From Serinus canaria (taxonomy: Eukaryota; Chordata; Aves; Passeriformes; Fringillidae): a DNA stretch of 64,000 nucleotides. The notes under the pieces are model-generated. The model was given only the letters and a program-made list of their open reading frames with translations. It made no database searches and was not told the DNA's origin. Positions 48,901-59,849 of the stretch are shown one piece after another. Location of the stretch: the NCBI RefSeq assembly GCF_022539315.1, contig NC_066329.1, forward strand, positions 2,517,072 through 2,581,071, written 5' to 3'. The translations under genes were made by a program, and so were the position numbers. Within the stretch, counting starts at the first letter, position 1, and the number at the start of each line of letters is the position of its first letter.

Positions 48901-51900
48901 TTTTTCACCTCCAGGAGGAGTATCTTTCTCTTGTGGCCAGGCTCATTATCCATTTCCGAGATATTCGTAAGTAATTTTTTACTTTTGGTTTTACTTTCTT
49001 CTCAATTGTGGTTTCTCATTGAATTGTCATAAAAGAAAAGTAAATTTTAGGGCTTCTGTGTGAGATTCTGCATGTCATTCTTAAAAAATTGCTTTAAAAA
49101 TCTTCCTGTAGTATGCATGCCTAATTTATAAGTCCTGTTTCTTTTACACATCATCTATAATTGAGAAGTATTTGAGAAATTATTTAAATGTGCTACTTTT
49201 CCTACTTCCTAATTTTTTCTGAGTCTTTGCTTCTTTCATATTTTTATATAGCATTCTGACTACCAAATTTGCCTTGGTTAATGTATTTTATTACAGCTAC
49301 AGTAGATAGTGGGTTTTTAAAATGTATTGTGAAAATTATGTAGACAGTATATCCAGAAGGTCAATATGACAGTATTAACAAAGATGATCCATCATTTTTT
49401 CTTTGCAGACAATAAGAAATCTCAAGCCTCAGTCAGTGGTAAGAGTTCCTTTTTTGTTGTTGTTTCTTCCTTCCCCCATACTCTCAATTTCTAAATAGAG
49501 CAGCTTAGACATCAGGGCTGTGGTTACTAAGAATAAAGCATCTGTGGATTCCCTAGCTGGGATATTAAATGCTGCTGGAGCAAAGGAAGGGGAGCATGAC
49601 AGTCTTGGAGTTGTTCAGTGATGAGGGTGAGAGGCTTGGCCAGTGCTTTGGATGTCACACAGCAGGCTTGTTTGTGCCCCTGTTAGCTCACAGCAGTCAG
49701 GTTCATGAAAGCACCAGAGTGGTTGAAAATAATCTCCTGCTGAGCAGCCCAGGTTCCTGCCTGTTGCCAGCTGTGGCTCCCCAGATGTTGCACCAGAGGC
49801 AGAAATATTTGTGGGGCCATTTGGTGAGCTTAGATCTGATCCTGGTTTCTGCCTCTGTGCTCATTCTCACTGTTAGAGATGTTAGGGACAGAGTGGTGCT
49901 GTGCTTTTATCTCTCTGCGGGGCAAATATGCAGTCTGTGGTTAATTAACATGCAGTCTGGCCTGCTGGAAATGATTTTGTAAGTATTCTTAAGAAAGAGG
50001 TGGTGTGTGTTCTATACCTGGTTCATATTGCTTCTGCACCCTCTGTTGTGTTTGGGCCTCTTGAATTGTCTTTCTCTCTTTAATTTCACTTTTCTGTGTG
50101 CCCAGGATTCAGATGATGAAAACTGTCTTGAAAGGCACTGAATTTATTCAATGCATAATAACAGTGATGTTAGAGGGAGAATTGTGTAGCAAAGCACATC
50201 CTCTGCTCTGAGCACTGCTTCTCTGACTTGAGGAGGAAGATCCACAGTGGAACTCTCTTGCTTTTTGAAGTTAAAAGCTTTATATCCTCATGGAGTTTTG
50301 TTGGCAGCTTGTTTTGACTTGTGTATCAAGTTGGAGATGGCCAATAAGTTCTTTTCTCTGATGTATTTAAAATCTGTGTGGAACTTCCTGACACTGGGGC
50401 ACTTTAAATCATCTCTCTGTCTTTGCAGAGAGGCAGAGATGTGCCAGAAGCCTCAGAGGCAGGGCAGTGCATCTGACTTTGTCAGGGCATTGGATCTAGT
50501 TGTGGTCTGAAGTTCTGATCTCTGCCAGATCAGAGAGTGGATGATGAGAGCAGGGGATTCTGGAGAATTGCATGGCTGGCTGCATTACAGTGTCTGTTTC
50601 CTTTGCAGATCCAATGAATGCCCTGCAGAATCTAACTGGGGGTCCTGCAGCAGGGGCACCTGGCATGGGCATGGCTACCCGAGCTCAGGGGGCACCAATG
50701 AGTGGCATGACAGGCCTTGGTCCAATGGCACAGCAGATGAGTCTCCCAGGGCAGCAGCAGCCTCCTGGAACCTCAGCAATGGCCCCTCATGGGATGCCTG
50801 GTGTTTCTACAGCTACTCAGCAGAGTAAGTGATCAGTTTGCTTCAGCCACTGAAGTTGTTGGATCAGCTTTTCAGTAATAAAGAGATGTCATACTAGGTG
50901 TCATACTAGATGTCATACTTCTGGCTAAATCAGCCAAGTGAACTCAGAAATAATTGATTTCAAGTACTGCTACCTAATTGGATAAATGTCTTTCTTCATA
51001 TAGGAAGTGTAGTTGTTGTATGAGCAAATTCTTTCATCATGTCAGCTTGAGAGCATTGGTTTTGTACAGCTCACCCAGGTTTTCCATGGTATAGTGCTTC
51101 CTGCTGTGACCTCGGTGCACATTTCTTCCTGCACATTTTTACTCTTTACTTACTCTTAGTGGAGGGAGAGTGAATTACCAGTTGGTAGTACAAAGTGTAA
51201 TTAATTCTGCTCTTAATGTGCCCCATCCATTTGAGGAAGCAAAAGTATATACTGCTAAGGAAGGACATTAATTAATCTCATATTATTTAGGTATTGTGTT
51301 TTAACTACTGTGTATTGTCTCTTCAGCCCAGCTTCAGCTTCAGCAGATAGCCCAGCAGCAGCAGCAGCAGCAGCAGCAGTTCCAGCAGCAGCAGGTGGCC
51401 CTGCAGCAGCAGCAGCAGCAGTTCCAGGCCCAGCAGTCAGCCATGCAGCAGCAGTTCCAGGTGCAGCAGCAGCAGGCGGCAGCGGCTGCCGTGGCGCAGC
51501 AGCAGCAGCAGCAGCAGCAGTTGCAGGCTGTCCAGCAGCAGCAGCAGCACATGCTGAAACTGCAGATGCAGCAGCAGCAAAACCAACAGCAGGTGATGAG
51601 AAACAGCTCCCATGGCAAATGTGGTGATGGGTGTGCTGGTTTGAGAGGAAACTGGTGGGAGATCCCAAGTCAGAACTACAGTCTAATGGGGAAGTTAAAA
51701 TAAAATGCAGTAGTACAAAACCACTGCCAGAGTCAGAGCAGGCCCTGGCACCCTGTGTGCCAGGGTGGTGGCACAGTCCCATCCCAGGGGGGCTCAGGGT
51801 GGTGGCACAGTCCCATCCCAGGGGGGCTCAGGGTGGTGACACAGTCCCATCCCAGGGAGGCTCAGGGTGGTGGCACAGTCCCATCCCAGGGGGGCTCAGG

Positions 51901-54900
51901 GTGGTGGCACAGTCCCATCCCAGGGGGGCTCAGGGTGGTGGCACAGTCCCATCCCAGGGGGGCTCAGGGTGGTGGCACAGTCCCATCCCAGGGGGGCTCA
52001 GGGTGGTGACACAGTCCCATCCCAGGGAGGCTCAGGGTGGTGGCACAGTCCCATCCCAGGGGGGCTCAGGGTGGTGGCACAGTCCCATCCCAGGGGGGCT
52101 CAGGGTGGTGGCACAGTCCCATCCCAGGGGGGCTCAGGGTGGTGGCACAGTCCCATCCCAGGGGGGCTCAGGGTGGTGGCACAGTCCCATCCCAGGGGGG
52201 CTCAGGGTGGTGGCACAGTCCCATCCCAGGGGGGCTCAGCCCTCCTGCAGTGCCAGCTGTGGCTCTGCTGGAGCAGGGATCCTGCACAAGGGGGGAGTTT
52301 TCCTCTGCAGCTCCAGGGCTGCTGGAGATGGGCCTGCTCTCCCTCTGGGAATGCAGGGCAGCAGAAAGCTGCTCCTCTGGGAATGCAGTGGGCAAAGGCT
52401 GCTGGGCTGTTCCCAGGTCAGATTGGATCCAGGGAGGAATGCTTGGCTCCTCCCCTGGGCAGAGCATCTCCCCATGGGATGATGGGATTGGATCAGCCCT
52501 GCAGGGACACTCAGTGGCCATGAACAGAAGATATCCATCTGGAAAGAGGGTGGGTTATGGAAGACATAAAGAGTACTGCCTTACCTGGTTTTAACAGATG
52601 GTAATAGAATACAAATATTTGGTTACACCTTGCATTGTACCCTAAGACAATCAGTTACTTGTCAGGTGAGGCTTGGCTTGTGTGGAAGTGTCAGCTCTGC
52701 CTGTTTCTAACACATTTCCACTTTAGGGTAGGGCTTCAAGTTAGATTGGCAAGTTAACTGACAGCAGTATGTTACATGCTAGAGGAAAGGCTTTACAGAT
52801 GTTTTGTTGCTTTCTTTTGTCATAGCAATAGGAAATTAAAACCTTTGTCTTTCTTTTTATAACTGTCAGGATGGTCTTTCATTCTGACAGAAACTGGGAA
52901 AGAACAGCACTTGAATTACTCTAGCAATAGTGGTTGTTTTGTCACTGTGTAAATTTAAAAATACATGTATGTATACACATGTGTATATATACATATATGT
53001 TTATTATTCTTAGGTACAAAAGCAGATGAGAAAACTTCAGCTGTCATATTCTTGTGCAGTTTTTGTTAGGGGGTGATCACATTTGAAAAACGGTATCTGA
53101 GCCCATTTGTACAGGAGAAGCTGATGGACTTCACCTTTGCTTTTAAAAGTTACATGCAAGCCTGTCATGTGGAAATATGGAAATAGAGGCTGTTTAACCA
53201 TGGAGGGTTGAGATATCCGGGGGATGAGTGGATTAAAAGGTTAGGCTTTCCCTTTGGGCTTAAAGCATCAATCTGATGTATTAGAATTCTGTTTACTTTT
53301 GGTTTATGCTATAAAAGTCTCCTGTTGCATTGCTGGAAGCTTCAATTTCCTGGCTTTTCCTGCTTTTCAGATGCAGCAGCAACAGCAGCAGCAGCAGCTG
53401 CAGCGGATTGCTCAAATGCAGCAGCTGCAGGCAGCACAGGTCATGCAGGCACAGCAGCAGCAGCAGCAACAGCAGCAGCAGATACCACAACAACAGATAC
53501 AGCAGCAGCCACCTCAGCAAGTCATGCAACAGCAGATGCAACAGATGCAGCAGCAACAGCAGCAGCAGCAACAGCAGCAACAGCAGGTTGCTCAGGCACA
53601 GCAGTCTCAGCTTCCACCACAGTCCCAGCCCCAGCCCCAGCCCATGGTGTCTCAGCCTCAGGCAATCTCAGGACAAATCCCCAGCCAGGTTATGCCTGTC
53701 ACTCTCACACCACAGCAGTTAAAAGCTATGCAGGTAAGGGCTAGGGACCAATCTGGAGAAATACAACATATATCTGACTCTTGCTAATAATGAAGCAGGA
53801 AAACCCTAACTTATTAAGAGCTCTGCAGTTAGCAAGTTATGAGTACAGGGTGTTTAAAGGTTGATATCTGAGCCTACCAGTAGAGAACAGTTTTGTACCT
53901 AAGAGGAAGAGTTCTGAAAATCTGTGAAAACCATTCATGTAGCTGATATTTAAAAAAGAATTTCTTGCCTCACTCTTGAATGCACAAGTGAGAAAAAGAA
54001 AAAGAAACATTCTCTGGTTAAAGAGAAATTACCTCCATGCAATTTGCTGTTCTAGAACATGAGCAAGTACTCTGAAGTGTTCTAGACTGCAGCCAGGGCT
54101 GGCTCTCTGCCATGCTGGCTTTGCTTCTGGTGCCATGTTGGGAGGTTTTGGTCACAGTTTAATGTGCTGGTTGTTCCTGCCTTGAAGAGAAGGTGGGCAA
54201 GACAATAGTTCTGCCCTGTTGAATCTCTTGCTGGGTCATCCTCTTAATGGTGCAGCTTTTTGAAGTGTTAGTAATTTTTATTTGGGCTGCAGAGGTTACT
54301 GCTGAGCCCAAGCTCAGACCTGTTTTTCTTTGGGCCTTATTGGGGAGGAATGGATGTCAGCCTCACTTCAGAAATGGGTGAGTTGGAATCTCCACTTTGT
54401 GCTCCTACCAGCTGAGCTAGTAGTAGTTAAATGTCATCATTGTCACAGTGACAGATGTGATGTATTTATAAATATTTGAAATGCTGGTCATTGGTAGGCT
54501 TGCAAAAAATTTAAGTGCCTATTATTTTTATTTATAAGACCTGATAGTAGAGGTAAGATGTGCAAGAAGTTGTTGAACTGGGTGTGCAGTCTGTGATAAA
54601 ATTATTCTAAATGTTTTAAGCATGGGAACTTGTTTTCAGAAAAAAACCCCAAAAAACTTCAGTTGGTGAGGCTGGTCTTGTCTCCATACCCCTTTTAATG
54701 AGCACAGTCAATGCAGTTGAAACAGAAGTGTCATACCCTGCTCAGGTGTGTGTTTTTACTTTGGGTTTTGTTCTCATTGCCCAGGTAAGAGCTCAGCTGG
54801 TGCAGCAGCAGCAGCAGCAGGCAGCAGCAGCAGCAGTGCAGGCAGCTCAGGCCCAAGCTGCTCAGATGGGAGCCTCAGGGCAGGTAAGGGCCCAGGGGCC

Positions 54901-57900
54901 AGTGCCACAGCTCACAGACTGGGGCAAGTGCATGCTAGAGATGAGCATGGAGTTGGGTTCCTGGTGGTTCCTGGTGAGGGGCTGACACTGCTCATCCCCT
55001 GTAGGAAGGGGATGTGCTCTTCTCTGCTGTTTCTCCTTTGCCTGGAGTCAGAGGCAGGATTTCATTGCCAACCTCTCTGTGCATGCTCTCTGTCCCCAGT
55101 AGGTACGAGTGTTGCCTGTACTGACACAGGAATGCACATGAGTAAGATGGTCTCCTGTGGGCACAGTAGGAGTCTGACTGTTGGTACCTGGAGTGTATCA
55201 CCTCTTCTTTCATTAGACTCTCCTAGGTGACTGCTTTCTTGTGTAAACTGATTTCTGTACTGTGACTCTTTGCCTGCTATCTTTAATCACATGTGATTTA
55301 CCTTCCATCCTCATGTATTGACTAGAAAAAAATAGTATAGATGATGAAATCTCTCTGCACTCCCCTTTCAGTCCTTTCATCTTTCATTCTTCTTCTGAGT
55401 GAGATGGGCAGTAGATCTAGATGCTCTTGTTCTGGATGTGAATTGTGAAGAACAAATGGTGTGTGTCACAAGTGCAGAGTTACATTTAAAAAAAGAAAAG
55501 TGCTGGGTGAAAGCTTGTTGTCTAACATGTTTTTTTTATCCTGCAATACACCTGCAGCCCCAGTGGTTGTTTCTTGATGTGTGTCTGGTATGAAGGAGAC
55601 ATGGGGAAAAAATGGGGAATGGCTTGAGCTGACCCTCTTATCCCATTTTCCACAAGAATATGGAAGTCTTTTGTGGCTTACCTGTGTAGTGTTTCATATT
55701 GGGGCATTTTACAGACATGGGTAAGTACAAATATCACCACTCTGTAGATGAGGAGAGAGGCAGACAGATGAAATGAGGCTGACTAGGACTAATGGCAGAA
55801 TTCTCTTTGTATTCCCAGCCATTCCATGTTTTCCAAGCACCATTTTCCATTCAGTGCACAAGTAATTTTACAGGTTCAGTAAGAAGTTTTTTATGTGGAC
55901 TGTGATTCTCCAGTGAACATGTCCCAGACTTGTATCAGGGACAGTGTCTTGTGCCATGGTAACTCTCAGCTGGCCACATCCTTGCTGGTGTGGCCAAGTT
56001 GTGTTTGTGAATTGCTCCTTTGGCTTGTGTCAGTGTAACACAGGATGTAAAAGCTGGGCAGTGGTAAGTACAGTGCTGGCAGCAATGCAGAATTCTCTTC
56101 ATACAGTTGAAATGTGAATTAAAACTTGTTTATTTCTTAAATAATTTCCAGGTGGGAGCTGCAGGGTCTTAGGCTGATTGGGAGGAGACACTGACTTTTT
56201 TTCTTGTTACTCACTTTAGCGGTGCTCTTTTCAACTCTGAACAGATGGATTGTGTTCATGTAGAGTCAACTGAATCCTTGCCCCTTTAGTGACTTCATGT
56301 GCCAGTGGCTTAACAGCACAGTGCATTTGAAAAGCTTTGGGTGATGACATGGTTGACAGCCAGTTTTGTATTGCAGCTTTATCCACTCCTGGGTGGGGAT
56401 TGCTCTGTCTACCACACGTGGAGTTTGGAACATTCCACACACAGGCTTTGCTCCACTGATGCTCATGCCAGTGCAAGATGAGTCTGCTAAAATTCACCTA
56501 CCACTAGGAAGTCCAATAACTAAATGGGTTTCTTGTACTTGTCTAAATATTTTCTGTATATAATAGGTTTAAGATTGTGGCTGTATATAATATTACAATG
56601 CAGCTTCAGTGTTGAGAGTGTGTAAGGATTTCCTTTTCTTTATAGGAAGTTTCTTTTAAGGCTAGATTTTTGCTTTCTATTTAGTACATTTTTTCAGTAG
56701 CATCAGCATTTTTAATAAATCTGCCTTGATTTCTTGATTTGGTTCAGGGAAGCTTTTTTTAGAAACAAACCCTATCCTGATCTTTGCTTGTTACATTTAA
56801 ACTTAGTCTTTAAGGGCTTTCAAACTGGGAATTTTGCTTGCCATGGCTGCATTTCTCCTTTTCCATAAAGTTTCTGTAAATCCTTCTTACATAAAAGTTA
56901 AGTCTCAGGTTTAAATGTGGATTCAAGTGAGAAATTCTTTGAAATTCTGAAGACACCACACAGGTCAGTGTTACCCTGCTCCAGTCCTTGTGAGCCTGTC
57001 ACTCCCAGGGGAGCTCACAGCAGCAGTGTCCTAGCAACATGAGAGCTACACAAAATACTTGCAGCACCAAGGAGAAAGATCTGTAGTGGACTGCAGTTAA
57101 GTATGAGTAGAGTTCAAGTTAAATATGAGTAGAGTTAAGTCACTGGTGCAATTCCTGCAGGTGCTCAGATGGCAGAGTGGCTGATGCTGACTGAAAACCT
57201 GAGCTGCCTTAGGTGCAGTGGCTCTGTAATACCTGTGCTCACCAGAAGCTGTGTTTTTATGGGCTGCTGAGTCTTTGGATGTTAGATAAAAGAAAGTTGC
57301 AGGTTCTGGATTCTATTAGTTCTATTCCAATTCATTTTTATCAAATAATGGGGTTTGTAGCTTACTTTGGAGGGAGATTCTCTTCTTGCTCTCTGATTTA
57401 TCTCAGTTTACAGGGTCTGGAATTTTACCTTGTAAGAATTCAATTTCACTTGTGGAGGAAGATATGTGTTCAGATTTTAACTGAAAATCTTTCTCAAAAG
57501 TACTTAAACATTTCTGGTTGTGGTCTTATAATGAGAAGAGTAACTCCTTTATGGACATGTTGCTTTGGAACCCCCTTTCCTGACTCCTCTATCAAAGGGT
57601 CATGGGTTTTGTAAATATAAATGAGCTGGAGAATGGGGGAGAACAGATTGCTTTTGTTAAGAGTGTGGAATTGGTGTCATTTTATATATATTTTTCCTTT
57701 CCAAAGCACACATTTAAAAATATACAAAAAATCCTAAGCCAAGATTGTAAGCTTGTGCACTCATTTGACCAAGCACAGTACTACAAACAGCTGGAAGCCT
57801 TTGGATTGGAGTTTGTCCTGCTGGTGTTCAGTGGTTTGCCAGACACTTAACCTGTGAATATTCTTCTAATTTCCTTTACCTCAGTGGAAGTAATCTGAAT

Positions 57901-59849
57901 CTTCACTTTTTGGTGGTGTGGCTACAGAAACATGGCCAAGATGGGACCTGACGGTCACCACAACAAGCCTGGGATTGCACAGCTCCAGAGATCTGTGTGC
58001 ATTGCCCAGGGTCTAAGATGGGGTGACTGTGCCTGAAAGGATATCCCCTCCCAGCCCAGCAATTTCCCCCTTTTTTTTTTTTTGGTTTTGTTAGGGTTTT
58101 GTTGCTTCACCAGCTCTCATGTTGATACTGTAGCTCTTCACTGCACTCCCTGGCATCCCCCTGTGCTCCGTGGCAGTGCTGGGTTGTTGTGTTTGCTCTG
58201 CAGCTGCTGCATGCTGTGTGTGCACGTGTGCATGTGTGTGTGTGTCTGAGGCACCCCCCTTTGTTCCCCTTTGAAATCCTGTCTCTGACCATCCCTCTTT
58301 GCCTGGATGGAAAGGGACTGCATTGCTCTGATGTTGTGAACTAACAGCTGTGCTGAATTTGACACTATTTTCTTTATCAGTTATTGCTTTCTTTTTTCAG
58401 TCTTGCTATGTTGTATTTAATTTTATTTATTTTTAACAATTGTAAGCACATGCATTCTTTGACTCTCTAGAGATGTGTTGCTGGCTGCTTCAGTCCATTT
58501 ACATACACACCCAGCAGGAGTGCCCCAAACCAGTTACAGGAAAGGAGACAGCATTACCTCTTAGGTTAGTCAGGATTGTGCAGGTCCCTTGGCAACATGC
58601 AGGCCAGGAAAAAAAGAGTAGCCCAGAGAAATTTACTGTAGATCTTTGAAGTCCCAAACAGAAGCTCTTTTACTGATAAGTGAATCTGCCAAAATGTTAC
58701 CTCAAATATGCTGTATTTGTTGGGAATTCTCAGGATGTGGAGTAATATCAAATTTTAAGTAGCAGAGGGCTATACAGATATAAAAAATGAAATCTCTGTG
58801 CCTCATGCAGGCTGATGGTTCTGAAAGGTACTTTTAGACACTGCAGAGCAGCATAGTCCCAATACTATTTTAAAATAAAAGTTGATTCTAATGCTCACCT
58901 TTATCATTTACCCTAAATGACTGTTCTTTAGGGTGTGCTGATTCTATACAGCTGGAGAATCAAAAAGCTCGAGGATGATCATGGGCTCAGAAAAATTTAG
59001 CACACCTTAGTGGTAGAGGAATAGGTATTTGTCAAAATGATGGTAATTTAAAAAGTATACTTGACCTATTGTGTGGGTTGTAAAAGGAAGGAAATAGATT
59101 TTTCAAAGCTGGAAGTCCTTTTAATTGTCTTTGGCATTGTTATACTGGCCCAGGTTGGGCTGGTGTGAAATTTGCTCCCTGTGGGGCAGTGCACTGACAG
59201 TGCTGTTGAACTGTCTGACAAAATGTCCTTTAACAGAGGGGACATGGCCAACACTGCTGAACCCTTGGAGCCCACAGTGGGGAAAGCACATCAGAAACCT
59301 GTGGCATTGTAGAACTTCTTAGATGGAGCTCTCCTGACAGCAGAGAGCTCATTTCCAATAACTGGAGAACTTGTTTCCAATAACTGGAGAACTTGTTTCC
59401 AAGAATTGGAGAACTTCAAGATGTCAGGAAAAATTTAGGAAAGGCCCCTGATGGAAATGACAAGATAGGCAACCCTTGACCCACAGTCTGAGGCTGTCCA
59501 CGGGCTCTGCCAGGGTCCCAGAGTTCCTGAGGTGCTCTCTGAAGATGGAGAGGAGGAGTACAAAAAGCAGTTGGATTTCTCAGGTGAACCTTTAGAGAAA
59601 AGCTCACTAACCTTCCCTCCATGCTCCCCCTCCCCAGTTCCTGGAGGCTGCATGTGCTTCTCATCCTGCCAGTGCACTGCATTTCTTGTTTTGCGATTAC
59701 TTTTGTCTGTTGTCCCTCTGTCCTCAAAGATGATCAGCGCACCCATGGCCCGAGGTGGGATGCAAATCAGACCACGGTTCCCGCCTGCCCCCGCGGTGCC
59801 GGCCGCACCTGCAAGCTCCGTGCCCTTGGGCGGACAGCAAATGCCACAG
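42917..59849 (+). CDS. MED15: MED15, Mediator tail subunit (nine exons; 3' part beyond the window)
   Basis: MED15 is a nuclear subunit of the Mediator tail and carries activator signals (SREBP, SMAD2/3) to RNA polymerase II. Joining 42917-42984, 47704-47791, 48915-48966, 49409-49438, 50609-50824, 51327-51592, 53371-53733, 54785-54883 and 59730-59849 gives 1302 nt, 434 codons in frame with all junction phases matching. The N-terminal KIX-like domain is at about residues 5-75 (WRSTNFRQKLVSQ; AMRKAGVAHNKSSKDMESH; EEYLSLVARLIIHFRDI). Residues 80-152 are Gly/Met/Pro-rich. Residues 153-394 are Gln-rich with Ala runs. Exon 9 ends IRPRFPPAPAVPAAPASS...GGQQMPQ, like human. Human MED15 is about 750-790 residues, so roughly 45% of the protein lies beyond 64000. 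The start ATG is in a perfect GCCGCCATGG context. Confidence 0.97.
42985..47703 (+). other. MED15: MED15 intron 1
   Basis: This is a 4.7-kb intron. Its first 200 bp are still CpG-rich. The remainder has no recognisable exon. A near-repeated block around 46010-46080 (CCATGTTCTGTAATGTC / CCATGTTCTAGAATGTC with ATAATCT) is a diverged local duplication. Confidence 0.8.
47704..47791 (+). CDS. MED15: MED15 exon 2 (KIX domain)
   Basis: Acceptor TTTTTCAG/TGATGAAG and donor AACAAGG/GTAAAT. It encodes the rest of codon 23 to 52: DEAMRKAGVAHNKSSK and DMESHVFMKAKTR. The Ile23-Asp-Glu order differs from the human IED as I recall it. Confidence 0.95.
48915..48966 (+). CDS. MED15: MED15 exon 3 (KIX domain)
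   Basis: Acceptor CCTCCAG/GAGGAGT and donor ATATTC/GTAAGT. It encodes EEYLSLVARLIIHFRDI and one base of codon 70, the third helix of the KIX-like fold, the surface used by activators. Confidence 0.95.
49409..49438 (+). CDS. MED15: MED15 exon 4 (30-nt microexon)
   Basis: Acceptor CTTTGCAG/ACAATAAG and donor CAGTG/GTAAGA. It completes His70 and encodes NKKSQASVS and one base of codon 80. At 30 nt it is a multiple of three, and joins phase-1 sites at both ends, so it could be skipped without a frameshift. Confidence 0.93.
50609..50824 (+). CDS. MED15: MED15 exon 5 (Gly/Met/Pro-rich)
   Basis: Acceptor CTTTGCAG/ATCCAATG and donor CAGCAGA/GTAAGT. It encodes DPMNALQNLTGGPAAGAPG, SLPGQQQPPGTSAMAPHG and STATQQ. 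It follows the KIX domain and is probably disordered. The flanking phases are both 1. Confidence 0.95.
51327..51592 (+). CDS. MED15: MED15 exon 6 (first poly-Gln exon)
   Basis: Acceptor TCTTCAG/CCCAGCT and donor CAACAGCAG/GTGATG. It encodes about 89 residues of TQLQLQQIA, long Gln runs, an AAAAA stretch and HMLKLQMQQQQNQQQ. Runs are mostly pure CAG, so length is probably variable between individuals. The other two frames of the exon give poly-Ala and poly-Cys/Ser, and are not real. Confidence 0.94.
51761..52240. repeat. 34-bp minisatellite, 14 units, in MED15 intron 6
   Basis: Units starting TGGCACAGTCCCATCCCAGG recur every 34 bp from 51769 to 52211, almost identical. Two units, at 51837 and 52007, carry the same variant (TGACAC for TGGCAC, and GGGAGG for GGGGGG). 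They are exactly five units (170 bp) apart, so a five-unit block was duplicated after the single unit array arose. The array is G-rich on the plus strand and open in all three plus frames, but only because of its sequence. Confidence 0.95.
52961..53000. repeat. TA/TGTA-rich microsatellite
   Basis: This is an imperfect ATAC/ATGT/TATA run in MED15 intron 6, partly palindromic (ATGTATGTATACACATG). Confidence 0.8.
53371..53733 (+). CDS. MED15: MED15 exon 7 (second poly-Gln exon)
   Basis: Acceptor GCTTTTCAG/ATGCAG and donor ATGCAG/GTAAGG, phase 0 at both ends. It encodes 121 residues: Gln runs with LQRIAQMQQLQAAQVMQ, then SQLPPQSQPQPQPMVSQPQ and ITLTPQQLKAMQ-like text (VTLTPQQLKAMQ). CAG and CAA are mixed here, which tends to slow repeat expansion compared with exon 6. 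Confidence 0.95.
54785..54883 (+). CDS. MED15: MED15 exon 8 (Gln/Ala-rich)
   Basis: Acceptor CATTGCCCAG/GTAAGAGC and donor GGGCAG/GTAAGG, phase 0. It encodes VRAQLVQQQQQQAAAAAVQA to MGASGQ, 33 residues, in the place of the human VRAPMVVQQPP segment. The exon itself starts GTAAG, a donor look-alike. The codon-level match is weaker than in exons 1-5. Confidence 0.85.
58214..58246. repeat. GT microsatellite, imperfect
   Basis: This is a (TG)n run broken by CACG and CATG, in MED15 intron 8. Confidence 0.85.
59352..59417. repeat. 22-bp tandem repeat, three copies
   Basis: TTTCCAATAACTGGAGAACT begins at 59352, 59374 and, with two changes, 59396. It lies near the end of MED15 intron 8, about 310 bp before exon 9. 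Confidence 0.9.
59730..59849 (+). CDS. MED15: MED15 exon 9 (last one in the window)
   Basis: Acceptor CCTCAAAG/ATGATC and donor CCACAG/GTATTT, phase 0. It encodes MISAPMARGGMQIRPRFPPA through PLGGQQMPQ. Human reads MITEALAQGGMHIRARFPP...IPLGRQPMAQ as I recall it, so the register is clear. The G+C content is high. Confidence 0.94.

Larger units (their letters stand above)
54884..59729 (+). other. MED15: MED15 intron 8
   Basis: At 4.8 kb this is the longest complete MED15 intron. It holds a T-run at about 58070-58083, a GT microsatellite at 58214-58246 and a three-copy 22-bp tandem repeat at 59352-59417. I see no exon-like sequence. Confidence 0.8.

Noticed and set aside
51761..52240. CRISPR-like array
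   Set aside because: Units are contiguous with no unique spacers, and the context is a vertebrate intron.
51631..52594. Open frames of 185-283 residues with repeated GGLRVVAQSHPRGAQ text
   Set aside because: They are the 34-bp minisatellite read in three frames. 34 is not a multiple of three and the unit has no stop, so every frame stays open. No start, splice or conservation evidence.
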